From contig NZ_JAGHRO010000007.1 in assembly GCF_017743735.1 (NCBI RefSeq), forward strand, positions 186,001 to 250,000: a stretch of DNA of 64,000 nt. Direction: 5' to 3'. Position numbers and translations under genes: made by a program. A model generated the notes under the pieces. It saw nothing but the letters and a program-made list of their open reading frames with translations. It had not been told where the DNA came from and did no database searches. Of this stretch, positions 9,695-19,025 are shown one piece after another (within the stretch, counting starts at the first letter, position 1; each line of letters starts with the position of its first letter). Source of the DNA: Shimia sp. R9_2. Its GTDB lineage: Bacteria > Pseudomonadota > Alphaproteobacteria > Rhodobacterales > Rhodobacteraceae.

Positions 9695-10333
9695 ATGCCC
9701 GATAGCTTTGCCGTGGCCATGTTCGGGGCCCTTTTTGCGGTCATGAACCCGTTTGTTAATCTGCCGATTTTCCTGAGCCTGACGGAGGAGCTTGCGCCCC
9801 CCGCGCAGCGCAAAACCGCGCTTCAGGTGGTGGTCTACACCAGCATTGCCTGCGCGATTGTCGCCGTGGCGGGCTCCGCCATCCTCGATTTCTTTGGCAT
9901 TTCGGTGGACGCGTTTCGCGTCGCGGGTGGGCTGGTGCTGTTGCAGATCGGCTTTCACATGCTGAATGGCAACAACAGCAGCGCGCATCATGGCACCGAA
10001 CATGAGCAAGCCGCCGTGGCCAGGGCGCCGGTGGAGAGCATCGCGTTTTATCCGATGACCTTCCCCATGCTGGTTGGCCCCGGCACGATGACCACCCTGA
10101 TTCTCTATGCCCATCAGGCCAATGGCGCGACCGGCTGGGCGATCTATGCGGCCTGCGTTGCGCTTGTGGTCGGGCTGTTGGCGGTGGTGTTCCTGTTTGC
10201 AGGCAATATCGGCAAGCATCTGAGCGCCACGGCGCGCACCATCATGACGCGCCTCATGGGGCTGATCCTGATCGCCATCGCGATTGAAATGGTCGCGGAC
10301 GGCGTGAAAGTGCTGTTGCCGGGCTTTGCCTAG
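9695..10333 (+). CDS. MarC-family integral membrane protein
   Basis: A 212-residue, six-helix inner-membrane protein of the MarC/UPF0056 family. Diagnostic stretches are the N-terminal FGALFAVMNPFVNLPIFLSL, the YPMTFPMLVGPGTMTTLI segment in the middle, and the closing RLMGLILIAIAIEMVADGVK helix. Family members are often annotated as antibiotic-resistance proteins, but no transport activity is firmly established. It is transcribed opposite to its neighbours and ends 8 bases from the end of glyQ, convergently. It therefore interrupts the otherwise co-directional glyQ...glyS block. Confidence 0.9.
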   Translation: MPDSFAVAMFGALFAVMNPFVNLPIFLSLTEELAPPAQRKTALQVVVYTSIACAIVAVAGSAILDFFGISVDAFRVAGGLVLLQIGFHMLNGNNSSAHHGTEHEQAAVARAPVESIAFYPMTFPMLVGPGTMTTLILYAHQANGATGWAIYAACVALVVGLLAVVFLFAGNIGKHLSATARTIMTRLMGLILIAIAIEMVADGVKVLLPGFA

Positions 10334-10341
10334 CATAAGCC

Positions 10342-11271
10342 TCACGCCGCGTAGCCACCTGCCTCTGTCTGCACAAACGCATCCGCGCATTGCTTGGCCA
10401 GCGCGCGCACGCGGCCGATATAGGCCTGACGCTCGGTGACCGAAATCACCCCACGTGCATCGAGCAAGTTGAACAAGTGGGAAGCCTTGATGCACTGGTC
10501 ATAAGCCGGATGCGCCATGATGATGCGCTTGCCGGTTTTGGGATCCATATGCTCCTGCGCGAGGATCTTCTCGCACTCGGCCTCAGCCTCTTCAAACTGT
10601 TTGAGCAGCACGTCGGTGTTGGCCACGTCAAAGTTCCAGCGGCTGTATTCCTGCTCGGTCTGCTTGAAAACATCGCCATACTTCAACGCAATAGGCGCAT
10701 CTGGGCTGTTGAAAGGCATATCCATCACATGATCGACGCCCAAAACATACATGGCCAGACGCTCCAGACCATAGGTCAGCTCACCGGACACAGGATGGCA
10801 ATCGTGCCCGCCGACCTGCTGGAAATAAGTGAACTGGCTGACTTCCATCCCGTCACACCAGACTTCCCAGCCGAGGCCCCATGCGCCGAGGGTCGGGCTT
10901 TCCCAGTCATCCTCAACAAAGCGGATGTCGTGCATCTCCATGTCGATACCGATGGCCTCAAGGCTGCCGAGGTAAAGCTCCTGCAGGTTGGGCGGGCTCG
11001 GTTTGATCAGCACCTGATACTGGTAGTAGTGCTGCAGGCGGTTTGGGTTCTCCCCATAGCGCCCGTCGGTCGGACGGCGCGACGGCTGCACATAGGCTGC
11101 GGCCCAGGCTTTGCTGCCCAGAGAGCGCAATGTGGTGGCCGGGTGGAACGTGCCTGCGCCCACTTCCATGTCATAGGGTTGCATGATGGCACAGCCTTTT
11201 TCGGCCCAGTAATTCTGAAGCCGCAGAATGATCTCCTGAAAGCTGCGAGGTTTGCTGTCGCTATGTGCCAT
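10342..11271 (-). CDS. glyQ: Glycyl-tRNA synthetase alpha subunit
   Basis: A 309-residue class II synthetase catalytic subunit. The sequence contains [35 protein letters not shown] and [19 protein letters not shown], all hallmark GlyQ segments that build the glycyl-adenylate site. Length matches the family (about 300). It works with GlyS, encoded further downstream on the same strand. The 152-base upstream gap to the divergent secreted protein gene should contain both promoters; I did not find a clear one by eye. Confidence 0.97.
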   Translation of the reverse strand: MAHSDSKPRSFQEIILRLQNYWAEKGCAIMQPYDMEVGAGTFHPATTLRSLGSKAWAAAYVQPSRRPTDGRYGENPNRLQHYYQYQVLIKPSPPNLQELYLGSLEAIGIDMEMHDIRFVEDDWESPTLGAWGLGWEVWCDGMEVSQFTYFQQVGGHDCHPVSGELTYGLERLAMYVLGVDHVMDMPFNSPDAPIALKYGDVFKQTEQEYSRWNFDVANTDVLLKQFEEAEAECEKILAQEHMDPKTGKRIIMAHPAYDQCIKASHLFNLLDARGVISVTERQAYIGRVRALAKQCADAFVQTEAGGYAA

Positions 11272-11423
11272 TTTTATGCCCCTTACAAACGCGGGTCTTG
11301 CTTATGCGCAACCCTTCGCGGGGTCAATTGCAGCATGGCGTAAAATAGAGGTGCATGAGTGCAAGAACCTGTTAAACAGGCCGAGAACTACCAACGTCAC
11401 GAGTTTTAGGGACTACGACCACT

Positions 11424-13205
11424 ATGTTGCGCACTGTTTTGTCGCTGTTTGCGGCGCTCATTTTCAGCGTTTCCGCCCTCTTCGCACAGTCTTCTCAGGA
11501 TGACATCGTCTGGGTCCAGCTGGAAGCCCGCCCAAGCCTCACCGAAGCCAGCGCCAATATTCGCGGCTATGCCCAACGGATGGATGACGTAAACGGATTC
11601 TCGCTTGGCGGCGGCTGGTATGCGGTGGCACTGGGGCCATACCGCCGGGAAGACGCCGAGAACGTGCTGCGGGTGTACCGCTCTGAAGGGTTGATCCCGA
11701 TTGACAGCTACATCGCCCTGTCCCGCGACTATCGCAGCCAGTTCTGGCCTGTTGGTGCCAATCTGCTGACCAACCCGGAAAGCATCACGCCGGGTGCGCA
11801 GCCAGAGCAAAGCGCCAGCGTGGAGATCACCGAACAGCCGGTTGAAGCCGCTCCTGAGCCAACACAGCCTGTGGTGCAGCAGCTGCCGGATGAAACCGTG
11901 GGCCAAGCCCGCGCCAGCGAAGCCCAACTGACCCGCGCAGAAAAGATGCGCCTTCAGGAATGGCTGCAATGGGCCGGTTACTACAATTCCGCAATTGATG
12001 GCGCCTTTGGCCGCGGCACCCGCGCCTCCATGGCGAATTGGCAGGCCGACAACGGGTTTGACGCAACCGGCGTTTTGACCACGCGTCAGCGCGACACGCT
12101 GCGCCAACAATTTTACGCGGTGCTGGAAGGCATGGACCTTCAGGTGGTGCGCGATCTGGACGCGGGCATTGAGATGCTGGTGCCTCTGGGCGCGGTGTCC
12201 AAGACAGGTGCGGAATATCCGTTTGTGCAATATGAGGCGGCAAACGGCCCTGCGAAGGTGCTGCTGATCAGTCAGGCAGGCGATCAAAACACGCTGTTTG
12301 GCCTCTATGACATCATGCAAACGCTCGAAATTGTGCCGCTGAACGGCCCGCGTGAGCGCAAGAAAAGCAGCTTCGTTTTGACCGGTCAGAACGGTCAGGT
12401 GATCAGCCACACAGAGGTGTCGCTGGAGGATGGCGAAGTCAAAGGCTTCACGCTGGTCTGGCCCGATGGCGATGAAGAGCGCCGCAAACGCATTCTTGGC
12501 GAGATGCGCGCAAGCTTCACCCGTCTTGGCGGCACTCTGGATCCGGCTGCGGGCGACAGCGCGGCGCAGGACATTGATCTGCTGGCGGGGCTTCAGATCC
12601 GCAAACCCAAGCAATCACGCTCCGGCTTCTTCATCGACCGCAACGGCCATGTTTTGACCACTGCGGAGGCGGTGCAGAGCTGCTCCAAGATCACCATCGA
12701 GGAAGATTACGACGCCAAGGTCGCCGTGCTGGATGAGGCGCTTGGCGTTGCCATTCTCGCCCCCGTAAGCCCGCTCGCGCCGATTGATGTGGCCGCATTG
12801 CGCGTCGGTGCGCCGCGCATCCAATCGGATGTGGCAGTGGCTGGCTACTCCTTTGAAGGCGCGCTGGGAGCCCCCACCGTGACCTTTGGCAAACTGGCGG
12901 ATGTGAAAGGCCTGCGCGGTGAGCGCGAGCTGGCACGGCTGGCGCTTGAGATCGAGCCCGGCGACTGGGGCGGCCCGGTGTTTGACGCAGGTGGCGCGGT
13001 CTTTGGCATGCTGCTGCCACGGGATGCCAAGAGCGCCCAGCAGCTGCCAAGTGACGTGAACTTTGCGGTCAACTCTGACGCGCTGCGCGCCTTGCTGGCG
13101 CAAGAAGGCATCAACGCGGGCCTGGCAAGCAGCGCCCAAAGCCTCGCGCCAGAGGATCTCAGCAAACGCGCCAGCGACATGACCGTGCTGGTCAGCTGCT
13201 GGTAA
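11424..13205 (+). CDS. Secreted peptidoglycan-binding protein with inactive trypsin-like domain
   Basis: A 593-residue exported protein. Residues 1-21 are a signal peptide. Residues about 27-100 look like a SPOR-type repeat (WVQLEARPS... GGWYAVALGPYRREDAENVL). Residues about 171-230 are a peptidoglycan-binding domain (LQEWLQWAGYYNSAIDGAFG). The C-terminal third (about 398-585) has the trypsin/DegP fold pattern but lacks the triad. Where LTNAHVV is expected it reads LTTAEAV, the aspartate of DLALL is replaced in GVAIL, and GNSGGP reads GDWGGP. It is therefore probably a non-catalytic binding domain in the periplasm. A clear terminator follows. Confidence 0.82.
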   Translation: MLRTVLSLFAALIFSVSALFAQSSQDDIVWVQLEARPSLTEASANIRGYAQRMDDVNGFSLGGGWYAVALGPYRREDAENVLRVYRSEGLIPIDSYIALSRDYRSQFWPVGANLLTNPESITPGAQPEQSASVEITEQPVEAAPEPTQPVVQQLPDETVGQARASEAQLTRAEKMRLQEWLQWAGYYNSAIDGAFGRGTRASMANWQADNGFDATGVLTTRQRDTLRQQFYAVLEGMDLQVVRDLDAGIEMLVPLGAVSKTGAEYPFVQYEAANGPAKVLLISQAGDQNTLFGLYDIMQTLEIVPLNGPRERKKSSFVLTGQNGQVISHTEVSLEDGEVKGFTLVWPDGDEERRKRILGEMRASFTRLGGTLDPAAGDSAAQDIDLLAGLQIRKPKQSRSGFFIDRNGHVLTTAEAVQSCSKITIEEDYDAKVAVLDEALGVAILAPVSPLAPIDVAALRVGAPRIQSDVAVAGYSFEGALGAPTVTFGKLADVKGLRGERELARLALEIEPGDWGGPVFDAGGAVFGMLLPRDAKSAQQLPSDVNFAVNSDALRALLAQEGINAGLASSAQSLAPEDLSKRASDMTVLVSCW

Positions 13206-13225
13206 GACCTCTCCCCCTCACATGC

Positions 13226-13257
13226 AAAAGGCGGCCCCAAATGGAGCCGCCTTTTTT
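13226..13257 (+). terminator. Rho-independent terminator
   Basis: A perfect 10-bp stem, AAAAGGCGGC pairing with GCCGCCTTTT, surrounds a 10-base loop and ends in a T run. It lies 20 bases after the stop of the peptidoglycan-binding protein gene. Because the arms begin with A and end with T it could also stop the convergent TPP-enzyme transcript. Confidence 0.9.
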
Positions 13258-13274
13258 GTTTAAATACGCTCCTC

Positions 13275-14915
13275 TTAGCGCGCGGACAATGCGGATGTCA
13301 TGCGGATCAGGGTTGGGCGATCGGCTTCAAACGCCTCGGTCAGAGCCTGCTGGAGCTCTTTGAGCGAAGCGGGTTCCTGCGCCAGACAGCCATAGCTTTC
13401 CGCGAGCTGACAGAAATTCGGATTGTGCGCGATCACCGCATTCGGGGCGATCTGGCTTTCGACCATACTGTCTTCGATCTCTTTGAGCTTGTGGTTGTCC
13501 CACAGAAGGATCGGGATCGGCAGCTTCATCTCTACGGCGGCGCCAAGTTCCTGCACGGTGTACTGAAAGCCATAATCACCCGCGATGCAGACCGTGGGTT
13601 TGCCAGGACGCGCCATTGCGCCGCCAATGGAGGCAGGCAGCGCATAGCCCAGCGTCCCAAAGCCGGTGGGGTGATGCCAATACCCAGAGCAAGGCATGTC
13701 CCAAACCTCTTTGGCGACATAGGCAAACTGTGTCATATCCGAATAGATCATCGCCTCATCCGGCATCACATCGCCAAGCGCATCGCAGATCTCTGCAATT
13801 CCGGGACGCTCCGCATCCGTTTCAGCGCGGAAGCGGGCCTTGGTTTTGGCGATCTCTGCGACATCCCATTTGGGCCTTGCGGTTGCCTCCGGGAGAGTGC
13901 TCAACAAGGCCTCGACAAATTGTTTGCCGTCACATTGGAAGGTGATGTCAGCGCGGTGGCGGTCGGCCAAAACTTCTGGGTCGATATCGACTCGCACCAA
14001 ACTGCCGTGATGGCCCAATGTGTCGCGCCACAGGTCACATTCAGATAGTTCCGTCCCAATGGCGATCACCAGATCCGCACCACCAATGATGCGCTCGCTT
14101 TTGCCGCGACCGAGATAGGTGCCAAAGCTCAGAGGCTCATCCGCAGACAGCAGGCCACAGCCCGCGTAGGTCATAAACGCCGCTGCACCGCTGCGTCGCA
14201 GCAGCTCGCGCACGGCGGCATCCACCGTGGCGTTGCGTGCATGCTGCCCGTGCGCCACCAATCCGCCGCCAAAGACAAAGAGCGGTTTTCGCGCAGCTGC
14301 GAGCTTATCCTCCAAACCTGCCAGATTTGGCACGCCAGAAATGCTGGACACTGCGCTGGCGGCACCGGGGGCATGCACGCTCGACTCAACCGCCAGGCTG
14401 CCAAGAAGACCAATGGGCACCTGTATGTGTTTGGGGCGCTGCCGTTTGCCCTCAAACTCCACAAAGGCACGGTCGATCAGATCATAGGCGGCGCGGGCTG
14501 TGCGCGCCTCTTCAGACCAGTCACACACGGTGGCAGCTGCCCCGCGCTGATCGCGCATCTGGTGAAGCTGCCCGCGATGGCCGACGTGTTCGTCCAGACA
14601 GCTGGAAAGAGTCAGCACCGACACGCTGTCAGAATAGGCCTGCCCTAGGGGGGTCAGAATATTGCAAAGCCCCGGACCGGTGATCACATAGGCCACCCCC
14701 GGCTTGCCGCTCGCACGGGCATAGCCGTCAGCCATAAAGCCCGCGCCCTGCTCATGGCGCGCCAGCACATGGGTGATGCCCGCCTCCTCAATGCCGCGGT
14801 ACATCTCCACATTGTGCACGCCGGGGATGCCAAAAATCACATCCACGCCACGCGCTTTCAACATGTGCGAAATCTGCGCTCCCAAGGGGCGCATCTCCTG
14901 CCCAGTCGTTGCCAT
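13275..14915 (-). CDS. TPP-dependent enzyme, AruI/acetolactate synthase-like
   Basis: A 546-residue thiamine-diphosphate enzyme. The N-terminal domain has FGIPGVHNVEMYRG and ARHEQGAGFMADGYAR with the catalytic glutamate; the C-terminal cofactor domain has GDYGFQYTVQELG and LWDNHKLKEIE. The overall pattern (HEQGAGFMADGYAR, VITGPG, RGQLHQMRDQ) is closest to what I remember of AruI, 5-guanidino-2-oxopentanoate decarboxylase of arginine catabolism. Acetolactate synthase-like activity cannot be excluded. I chose ATG 14915 because it has a GGAGGG site and forms a TGATG overlap with the trkH stop. No other arginine-degradation gene is nearby. Confidence 0.8.
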   Translation of the reverse strand: MATTGQEMRPLGAQISHMLKARGVDVIFGIPGVHNVEMYRGIEEAGITHVLARHEQGAGFMADGYARASGKPGVAYVITGPGLCNILTPLGQAYSDSVSVLTLSSCLDEHVGHRGQLHQMRDQRGAAATVCDWSEEARTARAAYDLIDRAFVEFEGKRQRPKHIQVPIGLLGSLAVESSVHAPGAASAVSSISGVPNLAGLEDKLAAARKPLFVFGGGLVAHGQHARNATVDAAVRELLRRSGAAAFMTYAGCGLLSADEPLSFGTYLGRGKSERIIGGADLVIAIGTELSECDLWRDTLGHHGSLVRVDIDPEVLADRHRADITFQCDGKQFVEALLSTLPEATARPKWDVAEIAKTKARFRAETDAERPGIAEICDALGDVMPDEAMIYSDMTQFAYVAKEVWDMPCSGYWHHPTGFGTLGYALPASIGGAMARPGKPTVCIAGDYGFQYTVQELGAAVEMKLPIPILLWDNHKLKEIEDSMVESQIAPNAVIAHNPNFCQLAESYGCLAQEPASLKELQQALTEAFEADRPTLIRMTSALSAR

Positions 14916-16363
14916 CAGGCCCTCCAGAATTGAACTGTAAAGAGAACAAACACCGCCAGCAGCTCCAACCGGCCCAGCAACATGCCAGCCGACAGAAGCC
15001 ATTTGGCCGTGTCATTGAGAGATGAGAAATTGCCCGCAGGGCCGATGATGTCGCCAAGCCCCGGCCCGATATTGGCAATCGCGGAGGCCGCGCCGGAGAG
15101 CGAGGTGACAAAATCAAGTCCGGTCATGCTCAGTAGCACAGCCAGCGCGCCAAGGCTCACAGTGAAGAAAACAAAGAAGGTCATCACCGAGTTCAACGCC
15201 TCTTCGTCCACCTTGCGGCCCTGATAGCGCAGGATGAAGACACCTGAAGGGTGCTGAATGCGGCGCAGCTGTACGCGGATCGCAGAGAAAAGCAGCTGAT
15301 AGCGGAAGATTTTCACCGAACAGGCGGTGGAGCCCGCGCAGCCGCCGATCAAGCCGATAAAGAAGAACATGGCGACGATGAAAGAGCCCCAGTTCATGTA
15401 GTCGACACTGGCATAGCCGGTGCCGGAGATGATCGAGGTGATGTTAAAGAGCGCCTCGCGGAAGGCCTGTTCCCAGCTGTGAGGGAAGAAAGTGGTCAGG
15501 ATCAGCGTGAACATCACCACCAGAATGGCAATGGTCAGCAGAAAGAGACGCACCTGACTGTCTTTGAACAGCGGCGTGGTGTTGCCGTTGACCATTTGCA
15601 CATAGCGCACAAACGGCAGGGCGGAGAGGATCATGAACAGCGTTGCGACATATTCCAGCGGGCCGGAAAACGCCCCAAAGGACGCATCATAGGTGGAAAA
15701 ACCACCCGTGGAGATCGTAGTCAGCGCATGCACCAAAGCATCAAAGGGGGCCATGCCCATGACGATGTAGGCCAGCATGCAGGCAAAGGTCAGACCCGCG
15801 TAAATGGTTGAGATTTGGCCCGAAATGGCCGTGGCACGGGGCAGGATCTTGCCCATGGTGTCAAAGCCCTCAGAGCGGAAGATCTGCATCCCGCCGACGC
15901 GCAATTCGGGCAGAAAGACCATGGCGACCACAATGATGCCGATGCCGCCAAGCCATTGCAGCAAGCCCCGCCACAGCAGCATGCCGCGTGGCAGCTCCTC
16001 CAGACCGGAAAACACGGTGGCGCCGGTCGTGGTCAGCCCGCTCATCGATTCAAAGACCGCATCCACCACACGCGCCTCTGTTGCGCCAAACATGAAAGGC
16101 AGCGCGCCAAACAGCGGCAGGGCCAGCCAGACGCCGGTGGTCAAAAGGAAGGTCTGTTGCAGGGTCAGCCCGTTGCCGCGCCCGTTGTGACAGGACAGCG
16201 ACACAAGCACACCCGTCAGACAGGTGACAACAGCACTGACAAAAAAGGCTTCCCAATGGCGGGTGCCGTCAATCAGGTCCACCGCCATGGGCACGAACAT
16301 GGTCGCCCCCAAAATGGCCACCAGCAGGCCGATAACATATCCAACAGGTCGCAAGTCTAGCAT
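14915..16363 (-). CDS. trkH: TrkH-family potassium uptake protein
   Basis: A 482-residue membrane protein of the Trk/Ktr potassium channel subunit family. Four pore motifs are visible, for example SGLTTTGATVFSG, ALTTISTGGFSTYD, and SIISGTGYASVDY, plus GGCAGSTACSVKIFRYQLL between them, giving the filter glycines. I use ATG 16363 (MLDLRPVGYVIG), the usual start of relatives; a TTG 36 bases upstream is also in frame. Its stop codon overlaps the start of the downstream TPP enzyme (TGATG). TrkA is not in the window. Confidence 0.93.
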   Translation of the reverse strand: MLDLRPVGYVIGLLVAILGATMFVPMAVDLIDGTRHWEAFFVSAVVTCLTGVLVSLSCHNGRGNGLTLQQTFLLTTGVWLALPLFGALPFMFGATEARVVDAVFESMSGLTTTGATVFSGLEELPRGMLLWRGLLQWLGGIGIIVVAMVFLPELRVGGMQIFRSEGFDTMGKILPRATAISGQISTIYAGLTFACMLAYIVMGMAPFDALVHALTTISTGGFSTYDASFGAFSGPLEYVATLFMILSALPFVRYVQMVNGNTTPLFKDSQVRLFLLTIAILVVMFTLILTTFFPHSWEQAFREALFNITSIISGTGYASVDYMNWGSFIVAMFFFIGLIGGCAGSTACSVKIFRYQLLFSAIRVQLRRIQHPSGVFILRYQGRKVDEEALNSVMTFFVFFTVSLGALAVLLSMTGLDFVTSLSGAASAIANIGPGLGDIIGPAGNFSSLNDTAKWLLSAGMLLGRLELLAVFVLFTVQFWRA

Positions 16364-16478
16364 GGGCGCAGCGTTGGCGTTTGCCAAAGCCGCTGTCAAG
16401 CAACTAGAGCGGTTTGCGCTTGGCGGAAACAGTCTATGCGCCGCCCTTTTCAGCCGGTGCCCAGGCTACATGGTTTTG

Positions 16479-17579
16479 TCAGCCCACGTGGAACAGCGTG
16501 GTGAAAAGCTTGGGGTCAAGGCTTTCAGCAGCAAAGAGCGGCCCGTCCGTCAGCACCGACACCGCATCGTGGCTGTGCAGGCTTTCCTGATGGCTGGCGA
16601 TCACTCGGAAATCTCCGATGCGCGGATCGGCTTTCAGCTGTTCACAGAACAGGCGCGCGGCGTCTTCAACAAAGATTGGATTTGCGGCGTTGAGCTCGGC
16701 AAAGGCCTGTTCATCCTCGCGCTTTACCATCACCTGCGTCTCTGTCGGAACCGCGGCGCGGGCCAGATCAATCAGATCCTCAAACCAGAGCTTTGGCTGA
16801 TCCACCACTTCCACAGAGATCCGCGCCACAGAGCGTTGTGAATGCGGGGTGGCAAGCTGACCACGGGACATGCGTGCGTGCTCGCTCAGCTCCAGAGAGC
16901 AGGGACAGGTTGAGGAGTAGACATAGTCCAGATGCATGATCTTATGCATCGTGCCGCCATTCTGCACCTTCTCCAGCGCGATGTCGTAGTACTGGTACCC
17001 TGAAAGGCCAGAGCGCAGGGACTCGATCTTCATCGGATAGGAAAACCGCATCTGCAGGCGGGCGTCAAAGCTCTCCAGATCGGTGATATAGTCCGCCAGC
17101 GCGGCCTCCATCACCGAAAAGCTGAAGGTTTTTTCGGCGTGTTTGTAGAACGAGCGCATGATCCGGGACATGTTGATGCCCTTTTTGTCGGCCTCAAGGC
17201 TCACCGTGCCGGTGACGCTGGTTTCCAGCGAGATGTCGCCATTGTCGCGGGTGTGAAACCGGATCGGTAGGCGGAAATTGGAAATCCCGACGTGCTGGAT
17301 CTGCTGCTTCTCACCTTTGATCAGGCTGGAAGGGCCGTTTTGCAGATCCGGCAGGGTGGCGCGGTAGTCCGGGGTCGCTTCAAAATCATGCGGATATTCG
17401 CGTGAGAGCGACGGGTAATTCACCAAAGGCTGATCGGGCAGCAGGCGGGAAATGGCAGGATCAAGCTCTGCGATCTCGGTCACCGAGGCAGTCTGGGCCC
17501 ATGAGCGCAGCCGCGCAAGCGCGTCTTCGGCTTCTTCCAGCGTCACTTTCCCGTCATTCTTGGGAGACTGAATGTTCAT
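16479..17579 (-). CDS. folE2: GTP cyclohydrolase FolE2 (type IB)
   Basis: A 366-residue GTP cyclohydrolase that makes dihydroneopterin triphosphate, the first step of folate synthesis, upstream of FolB and FolP encoded at the window start. The SSTCPCSLELSEHARMSRGQ block contains the catalytic cysteine and family motif; GVSNFRLPIRF-like and PIFVEDAARLF segments also fit. ATG 17579 is preceded by AAAGGGTG; a TTG two codons upstream is the alternative. This metal-promiscuous enzyme often replaces FolE under metal limitation. The leader carries an inverted repeat described separately. Confidence 0.94.
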   Translation of the reverse strand: MNIQSPKNDGKVTLEEAEDALARLRSWAQTASVTEIAELDPAISRLLPDQPLVNYPSLSREYPHDFEATPDYRATLPDLQNGPSSLIKGEKQQIQHVGISNFRLPIRFHTRDNGDISLETSVTGTVSLEADKKGINMSRIMRSFYKHAEKTFSFSVMEAALADYITDLESFDARLQMRFSYPMKIESLRSGLSGYQYYDIALEKVQNGGTMHKIMHLDYVYSSTCPCSLELSEHARMSRGQLATPHSQRSVARISVEVVDQPKLWFEDLIDLARAAVPTETQVMVKREDEQAFAELNAANPIFVEDAARLFCEQLKADPRIGDFRVIASHQESLHSHDAVSVLTDGPLFAAESLDPKLFTTLFHVG

Positions 17580-17603
17580 GACCAAGCACCCTTTGCGTCC
17601 TGA

Positions 17604-17628
17604 CCCTGACTACCTTAGTCCGTCAGGG
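17604..17628. promoter_or_regulatory. Nested inverted repeats in folE2 leader, possible operator
   Basis: Two dyads overlap 25-49 bases upstream of the folE2 start. The inner one is GACTA-CCT-TAGTC (17608-17620), a perfect 5-3-5 palindrome. The outer one is CCCTGAC ... GTCAGGG with an 11-base spacer (17604-17628). The inner half-sites resemble the GACTA/TAGTC half-sites I recall for IscR-type iron boxes in Rhodobacterales, but this is from memory. It could equally be a leader hairpin. Confidence 0.45.
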
Positions 17629-17694
17629 AAAAAATAGCTAATTTCGAATTCCAATACGCGTAAAACGGCATCTTGGTTCATACTTCGCGCCTCA

Positions 17695-17736
17695 AAGAAA
17701 AGAGCGGCGCCCGAGTGCCTGCCTCAAGCGCCGCTC
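17695..17736 (-). terminator. Rho-independent terminator after metZ
   Basis: Reading the minus strand, GAGCGGCGC pairs with GCGCCGCTC around a 17-base loop and is followed by TTTTCTTTG. It starts 22 bases after the metZ stop codon, so it very likely ends the metZ transcript before folE2. Confidence 0.85.
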
Positions 17737-17757
17737 CTGCATCACGATTACATGGGC

Positions 17758-18945
17758 TTAGCTTTGGGCTGCTTCAAGTGCGCGAGAAATATCAGCAATC
17801 AAGTCCTGCGTGTCTTCCAGACCAACCGAGAAGCGCACCAGACCCGGCGTGATGCCAAGCTCGTCTTTCTGCACATCAGACAGACGCTGGTGCGTTGTGG
17901 TGGCCGGATGGGTGGCAATGGATTTGGCATCGCCCAGATTGTTGGAAATCACGGCAATTTCCAGCGCGTTGAGGAATTTGAATGCCGCCTCACGCCCGCC
18001 TTTGAGGTCGATGGACAGCACAGTGCCGCCTTTGCCATCCAGCTGCTTCTGTACCAGAGCCGCCTGCGCGTGGCTTGCCAGCCCCGGATAGATGGTGCGT
18101 GCCAGCGCCGGATGATCCTGCAGCGCCTCGGCAATGGCCAGCGCGCTTTCCGCCTGTGCCCGCACCCGCAGATCAATGGTTTCCAGCCCCTTGAGCATCA
18201 CCCAAGCATTGAACGGGCTCATGCTGCCGCCGGTGTGCTTCATGTAGGGCTCAAGCGTGCCGCGGATGAAGTCTTTGGTGCCAAGCACCACACCACCCAG
18301 AGCGCGGCCCTGACCGTCGATATGTTTGGTGGCGGAGTAGATCACCACATCGGCACCCTGCTCGATCGCGCGGCTGAACACTGGCGTGGAGAACACATTA
18401 TCCACCACAACCAGCGCGCCAACCTCATGGGCGATCTGCGCCACGGCGGTGACGTTGATCACCTCAAGCGTCGGGTTGGACATGCTTTCAAAGAACACCG
18501 CCTTGGTGTTGGGCCGCATCGCCGCCTTCCAGGCCGCGAGATCGGTGCCATCCACAAAGGTCACCTCAACACCGTAGCGGGTGAGGATGTTCTCCAAAAT
18601 ATAGAGACAGGAGCCAAACAGCGCCTTGGCGGAGACCACGTGGTCGCCGGCCTGCAGCATCGAGGTTAGCGCGCCGCTGACAGCCGCCATACCGCTTGCG
18701 GTGGCAAAGGCATCCTCTGCCCCTTCCAGCGCGGCAATACGCTCTTCAAACATCGCAACCGTCGGGTTGCCATAGCGCGCATAGATGAACTCATCCGGTC
18801 CGGTCTCGATAAAGCGCGCCTCGGCCTGCTCTGCGGTCTCGTAAACAAACCCCTGGGTGAGGAAGATCGCCTCGCTCACCTCGTTATACTGGCTGCGCCG
18901 CGTGCCGCCGTGCACAAGCTTCGTGCGTTTGTTCCAATCGCTCAT
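17758..18945 (-). CDS. metZ: O-succinylhomoserine sulfhydrylase
   Basis: A 395-residue PLP enzyme of the Cys/Met metabolism family that forms homocysteine from O-succinylhomoserine and sulfide in methionine synthesis. YSATKHIDGQGRALGG contains the PLP lysine, and YARYGNPTVAMFE and ATASGMAAVSGAL are family blocks. ATG 18945 (MSDWNKRTKLVHGG) has a GGGAG site 8-9 bases upstream. The open frame further upstream translates a terminator hairpin and a riboswitch and is not coding. Expression is expected to fall when SAM is plentiful, through the SAM-II element and terminator in the leader. Confidence 0.95.
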   Translation of the reverse strand: MSDWNKRTKLVHGGTRRSQYNEVSEAIFLTQGFVYETAEQAEARFIETGPDEFIYARYGNPTVAMFEERIAALEGAEDAFATASGMAAVSGALTSMLQAGDHVVSAKALFGSCLYILENILTRYGVEVTFVDGTDLAAWKAAMRPNTKAVFFESMSNPTLEVINVTAVAQIAHEVGALVVVDNVFSTPVFSRAIEQGADVVIYSATKHIDGQGRALGGVVLGTKDFIRGTLEPYMKHTGGSMSPFNAWVMLKGLETIDLRVRAQAESALAIAEALQDHPALARTIYPGLASHAQAALVQKQLDGKGGTVLSIDLKGGREAAFKFLNALEIAVISNNLGDAKSIATHPATTTHQRLSDVQKDELGITPGLVRFSVGLEDTQDLIADISRALEAAQS

Positions 18946-18982
18946 GTCATCGTCTCCCGGGCCGTCTCTGGCTGGCCCAAAT

Positions 18983-19019
18983 AAAAAGCCCCGTTCCGGC
19001 CAAGCGGAAGGGGGCTCCT
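18983..19019 (-). terminator. Attenuator terminator in metZ leader
   Basis: On the minus strand AGCCCCCTTCCGC pairs with the complementary arm ending GGAACGGGGCT, followed by TTTTTATTT. It lies between the SAM-II riboswitch and the metZ start codon. This arrangement suggests transcription attenuation: ligand binding upstream would favour this terminator. The SAM-II elements I know often act on translation, so a separate terminator is notable. Confidence 0.85.
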
Positions 19020-19025
19020 TCATCC

